Assembly (NCBI RefSeq): GCF_014230145.1
Contig: NZ_JACHVC010000008.1
Coordinates: 186,001 to 250,000, forward strand
Direction: 5' to 3'
DNA: 64,000 nucleotides
Source of the DNA: Pelagicoccus albus
GTDB taxonomy: Bacteria; Verrucomicrobiota; Verrucomicrobiia; Opitutales; Opitutaceae
Shown here: in pieces, positions 9,192 through 17,817 of the stretch
Numbering within the stretch: the stretch's first letter is position 1
How the letters are laid out: the number at the start of each line of letters is the position of its first letter
Program-made: the position numbers and the translations under genes
Notes under the pieces: model-generated
What the model was told of the DNA's origin: nothing
Databases searched by the model: none
Seen by the model: the letters and a program-made list of their open reading frames with translations, nothing else

Positions 9192-9226
9192 AAAGGCGAA
9201 CTCCGATGCGCTCGGGGTTCGCCTTT
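9192..9226 (-). terminator. Terminator of the RND efflux operon
   Basis: On the minus strand, AAAGGCGAACCCCG pairs with CGGAGTTCGCCTTT (14 bp with one G-U pair) around a short loop and is followed by a T-rich run. It lies 24 bases after the tolC-type stop. Confidence 0.85.
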
Positions 9227-9250
9227 CAAATGTCTGTATTGGTTTCTTGC

Positions 9251-10609
9251 CTATTCGGCTTCGGGCCAATCTGCTCTGGAGATCGATTCCGATCCGATGG
9301 CTCGGCGGTACTGAGCCTTGGCAACCAAGTGCTGGTAGTTGGCCGCGAGGGCATTGGTGCGCGCCTCGGTTAACGCGTAACGCGCTTCCAGAACATCGAG
9401 CTGGCTGATAGAGCCGGAGGAGAAGCGGCTGTCCGCCATGCGAAGGGCTTCCTCTGCTTGCTGCACGACTTTGACTGCCGATTTAGCGAGCTGGTCCGCT
9501 TCCTGAAGTGCGGAGATCGCTTGGCGAACTTGGACTTCGATGGAAAGTCGTAGGGATTGTTCTTGAAGGCGCGATTGTTCGAGCTGGGACAGCGCTTGCA
9601 GCTTTTGGCCACGAGTTTTTCTACCATCCCATATGTTCCAGCTCGCTTCCACGCCGACGGTCCAGCCTTCAGGTCCATCGTCGAAGTTTGCCGAATAATA
9701 GCTCCGTTGCTTGCCGTAGGTTCCCACCAAGTCGACGCTCGGACGGTAGCCGGCATTGGCGATTTTTAGTCCTGCTTTCCTCGCTTGGGTGATAGCGGCG
9801 AGTTGCTTGATCTCGGAGCGGTTTTCGAGGGCGGCGTCCAAACCGCTCTCGAGGTCGTAATCGATCGGCTCGTAGGTGAGCTCGTCTTTGAGCTCGGGGA
9901 TCCGATTTAGATTCTGGTTATCGCGGCGGTAGTTTTGGTAACCCATGCTCTGGCGGAGCTGCTCGATAGCGACGCGGTAGGCGCCTTGGCGGCGGATAAG
10001 GGCAGGCTGGGCGTTCGCCAGTGCGACCTCTGCGCGAAGCACTTCGAAGTCGGAAACGTCACCCGCTTCGCGACGAAGTTCTGCGTTCTCAAGGGTTTCT
10101 TCCAGCAAAGCGATGTTTTGCTCTTCGACGCCGATCTGGTCGCGGGAAAGCAGGGCCGCGTAGTAGCGGGTCCTCACCTCCAGCAACGCGTCCATGATGG
10201 TGGATTCGAGCGAGAGCATGGCGGACTCGCGCAAGGAAGCTTGCACGTCGAGAGCCGCTTGAATTCCTCCGCCTTCGTAGAGGGCCTGACGAGCAGACAA
10301 GGTGATTCCCCAGCTTTCGTCGGTGGCTGGGTACAAGCCTCCTGTGTCGCTGAGCCCTTCGTCGATGCGGGTGTAGGAGCCGTTCAGAGCCACGGTGGGC
10401 AAGGCGCGGGCTTTGACTTCCACGATGAGGCCTTCCTGTTCGCGAATCGCCTCGAGGGCCTGCTTGATCTCGAAATTGTTTTCGAGAGCGAAGTTCAAGG
10501 TCGTTTCTAGATCGAGAGAGGAGGGGACCTCTGGCGTATCCTGAGCTTGCAGCGGCGAGAGGGCGAGGGCCGCAATGAGAACGGCGGCGCTGAATAGTTT
10601 TGAGTACAT
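9251..10609 (-). CDS. TolC family outer-membrane efflux protein
   Basis: Outer-membrane channel subunit of a tripartite efflux pump, 452 residues. A signal peptide ends at about residue 22 (LSPLQAQ). Two internally related helical repeats follow, typical of OEP/TolC proteins: LETTLNFALENNFEIKQA and VEVKARALPTVALNGSYTR in the first half, GLDAALENRSEIKQLAAI and GYRPSVDLVGTYGKQRSYY in the second. The C-terminal region has the common SQLDVLEARYALTEARTN helix. It is the last gene of the three-gene operon, 14 bases after the pump gene. Confidence 0.92.
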   Translation of the reverse strand: MYSKLFSAAVLIAALALSPLQAQDTPEVPSSLDLETTLNFALENNFEIKQALEAIREQEGLIVEVKARALPTVALNGSYTRIDEGLSDTGGLYPATDESWGITLSARQALYEGGGIQAALDVQASLRESAMLSLESTIMDALLEVRTRYYAALLSRDQIGVEEQNIALLEETLENAELRREAGDVSDFEVLRAEVALANAQPALIRRQGAYRVAIEQLRQSMGYQNYRRDNQNLNRIPELKDELTYEPIDYDLESGLDAALENRSEIKQLAAITQARKAGLKIANAGYRPSVDLVGTYGKQRSYYSANFDDGPEGWTVGVEASWNIWDGRKTRGQKLQALSQLEQSRLQEQSLRLSIEVQVRQAISALQEADQLAKSAVKVVQQAEEALRMADSRFSSGSISQLDVLEARYALTEARTNALAANYQHLVAKAQYRRAIGSESISRADWPEAE

Positions 10610-10623
10610 GCTAGAGAGTTGAG

Positions 10624-13600
10624 CTAGGCGTTTGTGCTAGGTTCTGGGATCGCATCTTCGACTCCGTGGTGCTCTTTGGCTAGGAGCATGTAGAGAGATG
10701 GAACGAAGAAGAGGGTGAAGAGAGTACCGATGGCCATGCCGCATACAAGGACGAGGCCAATCGAGTTTCTGGCAGCCGCTCCAGCTCCAGTCACAAAGAT
10801 GAGCATCATGTGACCGAAAACGGTAGCAGCTGTCGTCATGAGGATCGGACGCAGGCGAACGGATGCCGCTTCTGCGACTGCTTCGAACTTGCTGCGTCCT
10901 TGGCGTTGCAGGGAGTTGGCGAATTCGACGATTAGAATCGAGTTTTTGGATACAAGCCCGATCAAGGTAATGATGCCAACCTGGGAATAGATATTCCAGG
11001 AGGTGGTCCAACCCCAGCTCCAGTGCGGAGTCCAAGGATCGCCCGGAGCTCTAAGAGCTGTGAAAAGCAGGGCTCCGAACATTCCCAACGGTACGGAACC
11101 GAGCAGGATGATCAATGGATCGCGGAAGGAGTTGAATTGGGCGGCAAGGACCAGGAAGATCAAAATCAGGGCTAGGCCAAGCGAAGGCAGGAAGCTGCTT
11201 CCCTCTACGCGTAGCTGGCGCGACTCGCCTCCATAGTCGATGGAGTAATCGGCCGGCAGCACTTTCGCTGCTTCGTCTTCTAAAGCCTTGAGGGCCGAAT
11301 CCAAGGGAGCTGCGGGAATGCCGGTGATCTTGACCGCGTTGAGCTGATTGAACCGCTTTAGGTTACGAGGCTCTACCGAATCCTCGATGGTGGCGAAGGA
11401 GGAGAGCGGAACTAAGGTTCCATTCGCTCCGCGAACTTGGATGTCGTTTAGATCGTCCGTGGTGAGTCGGCTAGACCGTTGCACTTGGGAAATGACCTTG
11501 TAGGAACGACCATCGATCGGGAAGCGGTTGATGTAGTTGCCTCCGATATTGGCGGCTAGGTCGAAGCCGACCGTTGCCATATCCAAGCCGAGGGCGGCTA
11601 CCTTGTCGCGGTCGAATACGATCTTGGACTGCGGTTCGTCGATCTTAACGTCGAGTTCAGGAGGGAAGGCGAACAAGCCGCTGGCTGCTGCATTATCAGC
11701 GATCTCCTTGGCCAATTCAGCAACCTGCTTGGTATCGGCGGTGGAGGCTACGACGAACTCGACTGGGAAGTTGCCAGCTCCTGGTAGTGCTGCAGGCAAT
11801 ACAGGGAATATATCGATTCCCGGTATGCTTGACAGCTTCGGGATCAGTTCCTGGCGGATTTCAAAGATGTTACGGTCACGCTCGCCCCACGGCTTGGCGA
11901 TCATTCCTCCGAAGCCACCGGTTGGCTGTGTGATTTGGAAGGAGTAGTCGTATTCAGGTGTGGATACGAAGGCGTCCTGTACCATTTCCGTGAAGTGGCT
12001 CGCTTGTTCGATCGAGGAATTCGAGGAGGTGCTGACAACTCCGAAGACGACGCCTTGGTCTTCGGACGGGGCCAGCTGGCTGGTCATGGAAGAAAGGACG
12101 AAGAGCGGCAGGACTGCCAGAGTTATCAAGGTCCAGCCCACGTAGATAGCGGGGCGGGTGCGAAGGGAGGCTTCCACCATGCGGCGGTAGATGTCCTTGA
12201 GCTTGTCGAAGTTCCGGTTGATGTGGCCGGCGAGGCCTTTCTCTTCGTCGTCGGCTCGAAGCACTTTGGAGGCGAGCATCGGCGATAGCGTCAGAGCGAC
12301 GAAAGCGGAGATGACGATGGCTCCAGCCAAGGTCACGGTAAACTCGCGGAAGAGCGATCCGGTCAAACCGCCTTGGAAAGCGATCGGAGCGTAGACGGCT
12401 GCCAAGGTAAGCGTGGTGGCTACGATCGGGCCGACCAATTCGCGGGCGGCGATCAATGCCGCATCGGTGGCGGTGCGACCTTCGCGAAGGTGTCGCTCTA
12501 CGTTCTCCACGATGACGATGGCGTCATCCACCACCAGTCCTACCGAGAGCACGATGGCCAGCAGGGTGAGCAGGTTGATGGAGAAGCCGAATATCTGCAT
12601 CAGGAAGACTGCCCCGATCAAAGAAACCGGAATGGCGACCAAGGGGATCAGAACCGAGCGAATCGATCCGAGGAAAAGGAAGATCACGATTACCACGATT
12701 AGGAGCGTTTCTCCCAATGTGGTTACGACTTCATTCAAAGCGTCGTCGATGTACTTGGTGGCGTCGTAGGCGATGTTGCCTTCGAAGCCGGCTGGGAAAC
12801 GCTCGCGGAGCTGCCCCATCTGCTCGCGAACTCGGCTGATCACGTCGAGCGAGTTGGCCGAGGGAAGGGACCAGATGCCCATGAAGACCGCTTTTTCTCC
12901 GGCAAAACGCACGTCCGCATCGTAGCTTTCCGCTCCCAGCTCTACGCTGGCCACGTCTTCGAGTCTTACGATGGTGGCTCCGTCGTCGCGAAGGGCGAGT
13001 TGTCGGAAGCCCTCTACCGAGTCTAGCGCGGTATTGGTGGAGAGTTTAACCTGCACCAAGTTGCCCTTGGTTTGCCCCACGGCGGACAAGGTATTGTTGG
13101 CCGCGAGTGCGGAGCGAACCTCCGAAGCGCTGATGTTGAAGGCAGCAAGACGGTCCGGATCTAGCCAAACGCGCATGGCCAAGGTTCTGGCTCCCAGAAT
13201 TTCGGCACGTTGTACACCTTCTACCGCAGTCAAGGCCGGTTGCACGACGCGGACCAGGTAGTCGGTCACTTCGTTGCGAGCCAAGTTTTCGGAGCGGAAG
13301 CTCAGGTACATGGAGGCGAACTGATTGTCCGCTGTCTCGATGTTGATGATGGGGACTTCCGCTTCGGGCGGCAAATCCGCTCGAGCTTGGTCCACCTTGG
13401 AGGAGATTTCCGCGAGGGCCTTGGTGGCATCCGCGTTGAGCTTCAAACGGGCGGAGATGATGGAGACTCCCTGTTGGCTGGTGGACTCCAGGTAGTCGAT
13501 GCTGTCCGCTGCGGAGATCGCTCGCTCAAGCGGGGCAGTAATGAATCCGCGCACCAACTCAGCGTCTGCTCCGATGTAGGGAGTGCTGATAGTGATGACC

Positions 13601-13764
13601 GCGTTTTCACTGCGAGGATATTGTCGGACAGTGAAGCCGTCGCTTCCACCCATAGCGGTAAAAATCGCTTGGGCGCCGGCAATGATCACGACCAGATTGA
13701 CCACGATGGCCAAGACCGGTCTGCGGACAAAAATGTCCGTAAAGGATTTCTTGTGGTAGCTCAT
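10624..13764 (-). CDS. RND efflux transporter permease (AcrB/HAE1 type)
   Basis: Inner-membrane proton-driven drug or solvent exporter; 1046 residues is the normal size. The sequence starts SFTDIFVRRPVLAIVVNLVV. TM4 carries the proton-relay pair in VGLVVDDAIVIVENVERH. The second half has LIGLVSKNSILIVEFANSLQ with the relay lysine. Two large periplasmic loops contain the usual porter motifs such as IGADAELVRGFITAPLE. A hydrophobic-substrate (HAE1) pump is likely; heavy-metal type is unlikely because the N-terminal and TM4 motifs differ. Operon order is fusion protein, pump, TolC. Confidence 0.95.
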   Translation of the reverse strand: MSYHKKSFTDIFVRRPVLAIVVNLVVIIAGAQAIFTAMGGSDGFTVRQYPRSENAVITISTPYIGADAELVRGFITAPLERAISAADSIDYLESTSQQGVSIISARLKLNADATKALAEISSKVDQARADLPPEAEVPIINIETADNQFASMYLSFRSENLARNEVTDYLVRVVQPALTAVEGVQRAEILGARTLAMRVWLDPDRLAAFNISASEVRSALAANNTLSAVGQTKGNLVQVKLSTNTALDSVEGFRQLALRDDGATIVRLEDVASVELGAESYDADVRFAGEKAVFMGIWSLPSANSLDVISRVREQMGQLRERFPAGFEGNIAYDATKYIDDALNEVVTTLGETLLIVVIVIFLFLGSIRSVLIPLVAIPVSLIGAVFLMQIFGFSINLLTLLAIVLSVGLVVDDAIVIVENVERHLREGRTATDAALIAARELVGPIVATTLTLAAVYAPIAFQGGLTGSLFREFTVTLAGAIVISAFVALTLSPMLASKVLRADDEEKGLAGHINRNFDKLKDIYRRMVEASLRTRPAIYVGWTLITLAVLPLFVLSSMTSQLAPSEDQGVVFGVVSTSSNSSIEQASHFTEMVQDAFVSTPEYDYSFQITQPTGGFGGMIAKPWGERDRNIFEIRQELIPKLSSIPGIDIFPVLPAALPGAGNFPVEFVVASTADTKQVAELAKEIADNAAASGLFAFPPELDVKIDEPQSKIVFDRDKVAALGLDMATVGFDLAANIGGNYINRFPIDGRSYKVISQVQRSSRLTTDDLNDIQVRGANGTLVPLSSFATIEDSVEPRNLKRFNQLNAVKITGIPAAPLDSALKALEDEAAKVLPADYSIDYGGESRQLRVEGSSFLPSLGLALILIFLVLAAQFNSFRDPLIILLGSVPLGMFGALLFTALRAPGDPWTPHWSWGWTTSWNIYSQVGIITLIGLVSKNSILIVEFANSLQRQGRSKFEAVAEAASVRLRPILMTTAATVFGHMMLIFVTGAGAAARNSIGLVLVCGMAIGTLFTLFFVPSLYMLLAKEHHGVEDAIPEPSTNA

Positions 13765-13779
13765 TGGGTCCGGACGCGA

Positions 13780-14886
13780 TTAGGCGTTGTCAGGCTGTGG
13801 ATTGAGGGATGCTTCGATAGCCTTGGAGTTGTCGACTACCACGTTGCGGCCATTGGAGAGTTTGAAGACGCCTGCGGTGGCGACTTCTTCTCCCGGCTCC
13901 ACTCCTTTGAGCACGGCGACGAAATCGCCTTTGGTTTTGCCCAATTCAACGAAGCGCTGTTCGACCACTGATCCGGATCCGTCCTCGGCTGGCTTGATGA
14001 CGAACACTGAATTTCCGTAGGCTTGGTAGTAGATCGCAGTGCTAGGGACGGCAACGATCTCCATTGGCTCCGGCTGGACAACCTTGACGCTGGCGAACAT
14101 GCCAGGACGCAGCTTTCCGTCCTCGTTGGGCAGAATGCCACGCACGCGGAAAGTGCGGGTCGCCGCGTCCAGGTCCGGATTGAGGGCTTCCACTTCTCCG
14201 CGGAAACTCGCTCCCGGGTAGGAGTCGATTGTGACCTCCAGCGGATAGCCAGTGTCGGCGGAAAGGAGCTGCTTTTGCGGCAAGGAAAAGTCTACGTAGA
14301 TCGGGCTGAGCTGTTGCAGGGATGCAATCGCTGTCCCCGGGCTAATGTACTCTCCGATGTCGACGAGGCGAATGCCTAAGGTGCCGGAGAAGGGGGCGAC
14401 GATGCGCTTCTTCTCAATGCTGGACTTGATCTGTTCGAGTTGGGCGGATGCTTGGGAAGCGGTGGCTTCGGCGGAATCAAACTCGGATTGGGAGATGGTG
14501 CGCGAGCCTAGGAGGTCTTTGGAACGCTTCAAATTGACCGCAGCCAATTGGAAGCTTGCCTCGGCGGCCCGGAGTTGGGCCTGCTCGGTGGAGTCGTCCA
14601 GGCTGATCAGCAAGTCGCCCTTTTCCACTTTCTGGCCGGACTCGAAAAAGATCTCAGAAACGGTGCCCGGAACTTCTGAGGAAACCATAACGCCGCGAGA
14701 GGCGCTTAGGGTACCGGTTGCTTTGACGGTTTGCTCCCAGGTTTGAGAGTCCGCTTTGGCGGAAGTCACCGCGGCTGGCGGGAAAGCCATAGGGGGAGCC
14801 GGGGCGAACTGTTTGGCTTTAACCATAAAAATGGCGGCGAATACGAGGCCGATGAGGCCGAGAACGATTAGGAATGCACGTATCAC
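13780..14886 (-). CDS. RND efflux periplasmic adaptor (membrane fusion protein)
   Basis: Adaptor that links the RND pump to the TolC channel, 368 residues. It has an N-terminal membrane anchor (residues about 4-22), then the lipoyl/biotinyl half-motif GVMVSSEVPGTVSEIFFESG and an alpha-hairpin (QLRAAEASFQLAAVNLKRSK to QASAQLEQIKSSIEKK). The second half-motif is VAPFSGTLGIRLVDIGEYIS, followed by the beta-barrel region PLEVTIDSYPGASFRGEVEA. It is the first gene of the operon; the pump starts 15 bases downstream. The divergent AraC gene lies 217 bases away, but its cupin domain suggests a sugar ligand. Confidence 0.93.
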   Translation of the reverse strand: MIRAFLIVLGLIGLVFAAIFMVKAKQFAPAPPMAFPPAAVTSAKADSQTWEQTVKATGTLSASRGVMVSSEVPGTVSEIFFESGQKVEKGDLLISLDDSTEQAQLRAAEASFQLAAVNLKRSKDLLGSRTISQSEFDSAEATASQASAQLEQIKSSIEKKRIVAPFSGTLGIRLVDIGEYISPGTAIASLQQLSPIYVDFSLPQKQLLSADTGYPLEVTIDSYPGASFRGEVEALNPDLDAATRTFRVRGILPNEDGKLRPGMFASVKVVQPEPMEIVAVPSTAIYYQAYGNSVFVIKPAEDGSGSVVEQRFVELGKTKGDFVAVLKGVEPGEEVATAGVFKLSNGRNVVVDNSKAIEASLNPQPDNA

Positions 14887-15103
14887 GGAACAGTAGGTAG
14901 TAGGTTGAAAACTAGGATTTTCGGGCTTGGACGAACGTTAGGAAAGGCTGGCTGCAACAATTAGTGGAATTTACGAAGTGATAGATTCTTCCGTGCCTGT
15001 ATGTACTCGGGAGGAGCTCTTGCGATACACTTTTTTTGATATTGAATATGATTAGTCGCTCGATTTCATTCTGAACTCACCCCCGTCGTCTAGCCCCAAG
15101 TAT

Positions 15104-16117
15104 ATGACAGACTCGCACAGCCCCTTGCTGGATCAGCCGCATGGCAAGATTGGAAGTCCTTTAAGCAAGGCGGATCGGCTTGAGATGATCGAGACCTTGG
15201 ATCGCTACATAAGGGAGGCTGAGTATAATCAGGCATCGTTGAAGACGCCGAAAGAAGAGGGGCGTCTGCAAAAGCGTCCTGGAATGCATTATCATTTCAA
15301 GCCGGAGATATTTATCCAAATGTCTGGTTGGACTGAGTTCAAGGTGCCTAGCGAGACGGTGGTGGTTAAGCCGGGGGAAGCTTGTATCATGCCGGCTGGA
15401 GTTCCCCACCATGAGACCATCTCGTCGGATGGGAAGCCGTTTCGAAATTTAGTGGTGGGATTTTACAGTAATGCCATAAGCCTGCATCTCGCTTTTGAAA
15501 TAACTCCCGGAAAACCGGAAATAGAAGTCATAGAATTTTACGATGCTCCCGACCTGCCTGTCTTTTTAAGCCTAACAAACTGCCTGGTCGAAAATAACCA
15601 TAAGCCTGGTCCGACTCAGGCCAAGATTATCAAAGGCTTGAGTATCTCGCTATTCGCTATGCTGCGCGGTTTGGTCGAACGCGGCAGCGATACGATCAAC
15701 CAAGATATAGGAAAGGTCTTTCAGGCGAAATGGCTAATCCGCGAGCAGCTTTCCAACACAGAGTTGAACGTGAAGATGTTAGCGGAGCGTCTCCAATGTT
15801 CGCCTGATTACTTGTCACACTTTTTCAATACGCAGACGGGCGAGAAGCTGACTCATTATATCCAGCGAATCCGCATCGAAGGCGCGGCCTTAGCTTTGCA
15901 AACAACTCCGCTCTACGTATCCGAAATTGCCTTTTCCAGCGGTTTCGCTGATCCAGCCTATTTCGCTAGGGTGTTCAAGAAATTCATGGGAGTTTCGCCC
16001 CAAGAATACCGATCCGCGATCGAGGAACGTCGTCGCTCAGACGAGGCAGGCCCGAAGACCATCTACTTCGACCACGAAGATTATTCGGCGGGCGAGGCTC
16101 ACCGCAAAGGCGGTTGA
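15104..16117 (+). CDS. AraC family regulator with cupin sensor domain
   Basis: DNA-binding regulator, 337 residues. The N-terminal part (about 60-150) is a cupin: MHYHFKPEIFIQMSGWTEF and VKPGEACIMPAGVPHHE. The C-terminal about 100 residues hold two helix-turn-helix units: VKMLAERLQCSPDYLSHFFN, then SEIAFSSGFADPAYFARVFK and the closing KFMGVSPQEYRS signature. Cupin-AraC proteins usually sense sugars, and this gene stands between the efflux operon and the starch/maltodextrin genes. Control of the latter is the better guess. A direct repeat of the kind AraC dimers bind lies upstream of the TonB receptor gene (22481-22510). The link is inference. Confidence 0.9.
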   Translation: MTDSHSPLLDQPHGKIGSPLSKADRLEMIETLDRYIREAEYNQASLKTPKEEGRLQKRPGMHYHFKPEIFIQMSGWTEFKVPSETVVVKPGEACIMPAGVPHHETISSDGKPFRNLVVGFYSNAISLHLAFEITPGKPEIEVIEFYDAPDLPVFLSLTNCLVENNHKPGPTQAKIIKGLSISLFAMLRGLVERGSDTINQDIGKVFQAKWLIREQLSNTELNVKMLAERLQCSPDYLSHFFNTQTGEKLTHYIQRIRIEGAALALQTTPLYVSEIAFSSGFADPAYFARVFKKFMGVSPQEYRSAIEERRRSDEAGPKTIYFDHEDYSAGEAHRKGG

Positions 16118-16132
16118 GCTCTCTTTGCTCGC

Positions 16133-16495
16133 TCAAGGCCGGACGAAGACCTTGAATCCCCAAGGGGAGAGTTGGAGCTGTGTTGCTTCGTCGAATACGT
16201 ATTTCTCTTCGGCGAGGTAGTCATTGTATTCGCCAAGGTGGAGGCTTTCCGTGAATTCGACCTTCTGGGTCTGGTCTGAGAAATTGAATACAGCAAAAAC
16301 CTTATCCTGATCGTTCTGGCGCACGAAGCTGAGCACTTCGCTTGGGGCGGAGTTTGGCACGTGCTGCATGGTCGCTCCCCACTTGTTATGCCCTGGCTCG
16401 GTGTCCGATTTCATCGGATCTAGAAATTGGGTAAACAGCGTCCCCATTTCGTGTTTTTGCCATTCGATTGACTTCTTCTCAAGACGGCTTGGAGC
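16133..16495 (-). pseudogene. Orphan C-terminal fragment of a GH13 alpha-amylase
   Basis: The open frame encodes only the end of a GH13 protein. It starts with the last (beta/alpha)8-barrel segment, SIEWQKHEMGTLFTQFL (compare DPIDW...FYKKLTDLR in the intact neighbour at 24651), and continues into the C-terminal beta domain (VLSFVRQNDQDKVFAVFNFS, LSPWGFKVFVRP). No catalytic region is present. A potential ATG at 16447 would give 104 residues, but the homology-like stretch begins before it. The 16 codons between the transporter stop (16496-16498) and this ATG are open and in the same frame as the transporter. This is best read as a deletion scar after loss of a third amylase gene. Confidence 0.7.
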
Positions 16496-17794
16496 CTAGT
16501 TGTCTTCCTGCACGAAACGAAGCGAGAAAGCAGCCAAGAAGAAGGCAATTCCGCCGATGGCGACCGCAATTGCTGCATTGCTGCTGAAGAGATGTTTCAC
16601 GATCGGTCCTAGTCCAACGGAGGCGACTATTTGAGGGAGCACGATGAAGAAATTGAATACGCCCATGTAGAACCCCATCTTCTCGGATGGGATAACGTTT
16701 GAGAGCATCGCGTAGGGCATCGATAGGATTGAGGCCCAAGCAATGCCGACCCCGATCATAGAAACGATTAGGAGATTTGGCGAAGTGATGAAGGCTGTGG
16801 AAGCTAAGCCTACCGCACCGAAAACGAGGCAAATCGTGTGGATCTTTTTCGCTGAGTATTTCTTGGTAAGAGCTATCAGGGCGAAGGAGAAGAGGAAGGC
16901 TACGAAGTTGTAGGTGCTAAGGCAGACGCCAGCCCATTCGACACCCTTTTGGTAGAGAGGCTCTCCAACCGATCCGCCGAAGACACGGCTCGCGACTGCG
17001 GGCGAGAAGTAGAGCCAAAAGCAGAAGAGGCCAAGCCAAGTGAAGAACTGAGCTACTGCGAGTTGCCGCATGGCGGTGGGCATGCCTTTGATACCTGAGA
17101 AGATCTCGGCGAACATATGTCCGACTCCGGCGGATTCCGCTTTTTGGCGTTCGAAGGCTTCAATGTCCGCGGGCGGATTCTCCTTGGTGGTGAGAATAGT
17201 ATACATCACAGCGGTGAAGAAGATGACCGCGCCGATATAGAATGAGATCTTCACGGAGTAAGGAATGGCTCCTCCATCTTCGGAGCCAGTCTGCATGCCA
17301 AAGACGTTTGTAAAAAACCAAGGCAGGGATGACGCGGCTACGGCGCCCAAACCGATCAGCAAGCTTTGCATGGCAAAGCCAGTCTTACGCTGATCTTCGG
17401 GGAGCTTGTCTCCGACAAAGGCGCGGAAGGGTTCCATGGATACGTTCACAGAGGCGTCCAATACCCAAAGAAGTCCTGCCGCCATCCAGAGCGTGGAGGA
17501 GTTTGGCATAGCTACTAGGGCCAGACTTGCGAGAATCGCGCCCACCAGGAAGTACGGCCTACGACGTCCCAGTCTTGTCCAGGTTCGGTCGCTATAGTAT
17601 CCAATAACTGGTTGCACCAAAAGTCCGGTGATCGGAGCGGCCAACCATAGCAGTGGAATGTCGCCCTCGTCTGCTCCCAGGTATTGGTAGATGGCGGACA
17701 TGTTTGCCATCTGGAGTCCCCAGCCGAACTGGATACCCAGAAAGCCGAAGCTCATGTTCCAAATTTGCCAAAAAGAGAGGCGAGGTGTATTCAT
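16496..17794 (-). CDS. SLC45/GPH-like MFS sugar transporter
   Basis: Inner-membrane sugar importer of 432 residues with about 12 transmembrane segments. Diagnostic motifs are SFGFLGIQFGWGLQMANMSA in TM1, PVIGYYSDRTWTRLGRRRPY in the first cytoplasmic loop and EPFRAFVGDKLPEDQRKTGF between TM4 and TM5. These are typical of MFS proteins found in bacterial maltose/maltodextrin clusters and of eukaryotic SLC45 sucrose carriers. It lies 23 bases after malQ in the same direction, so import of maltose or short maltodextrins is likely. Its stop codon abuts the amylase fragment. Confidence 0.87.
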   Translation of the reverse strand: MNTPRLSFWQIWNMSFGFLGIQFGWGLQMANMSAIYQYLGADEGDIPLLWLAAPITGLLVQPVIGYYSDRTWTRLGRRRPYFLVGAILASLALVAMPNSSTLWMAAGLLWVLDASVNVSMEPFRAFVGDKLPEDQRKTGFAMQSLLIGLGAVAASSLPWFFTNVFGMQTGSEDGGAIPYSVKISFYIGAVIFFTAVMYTILTTKENPPADIEAFERQKAESAGVGHMFAEIFSGIKGMPTAMRQLAVAQFFTWLGLFCFWLYFSPAVASRVFGGSVGEPLYQKGVEWAGVCLSTYNFVAFLFSFALIALTKKYSAKKIHTICLVFGAVGLASTAFITSPNLLIVSMIGVGIAWASILSMPYAMLSNVIPSEKMGFYMGVFNFFIVLPQIVASVGLGPIVKHLFSSNAAIAVAIGGIAFFLAAFSLRFVQEDN

Positions 17795-17817
17795 TTTACC
17801 GAAAGGGATGGTCGGGG

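Noticed and set aside
13210-13971. Long plus-strand open frame (253 codons) across the RND pump and adaptor genes
   Set aside because: It is antisense to two strongly conserved proteins, has no recognisable domain, and fits the codon-bias shadow of GC-rich genes.
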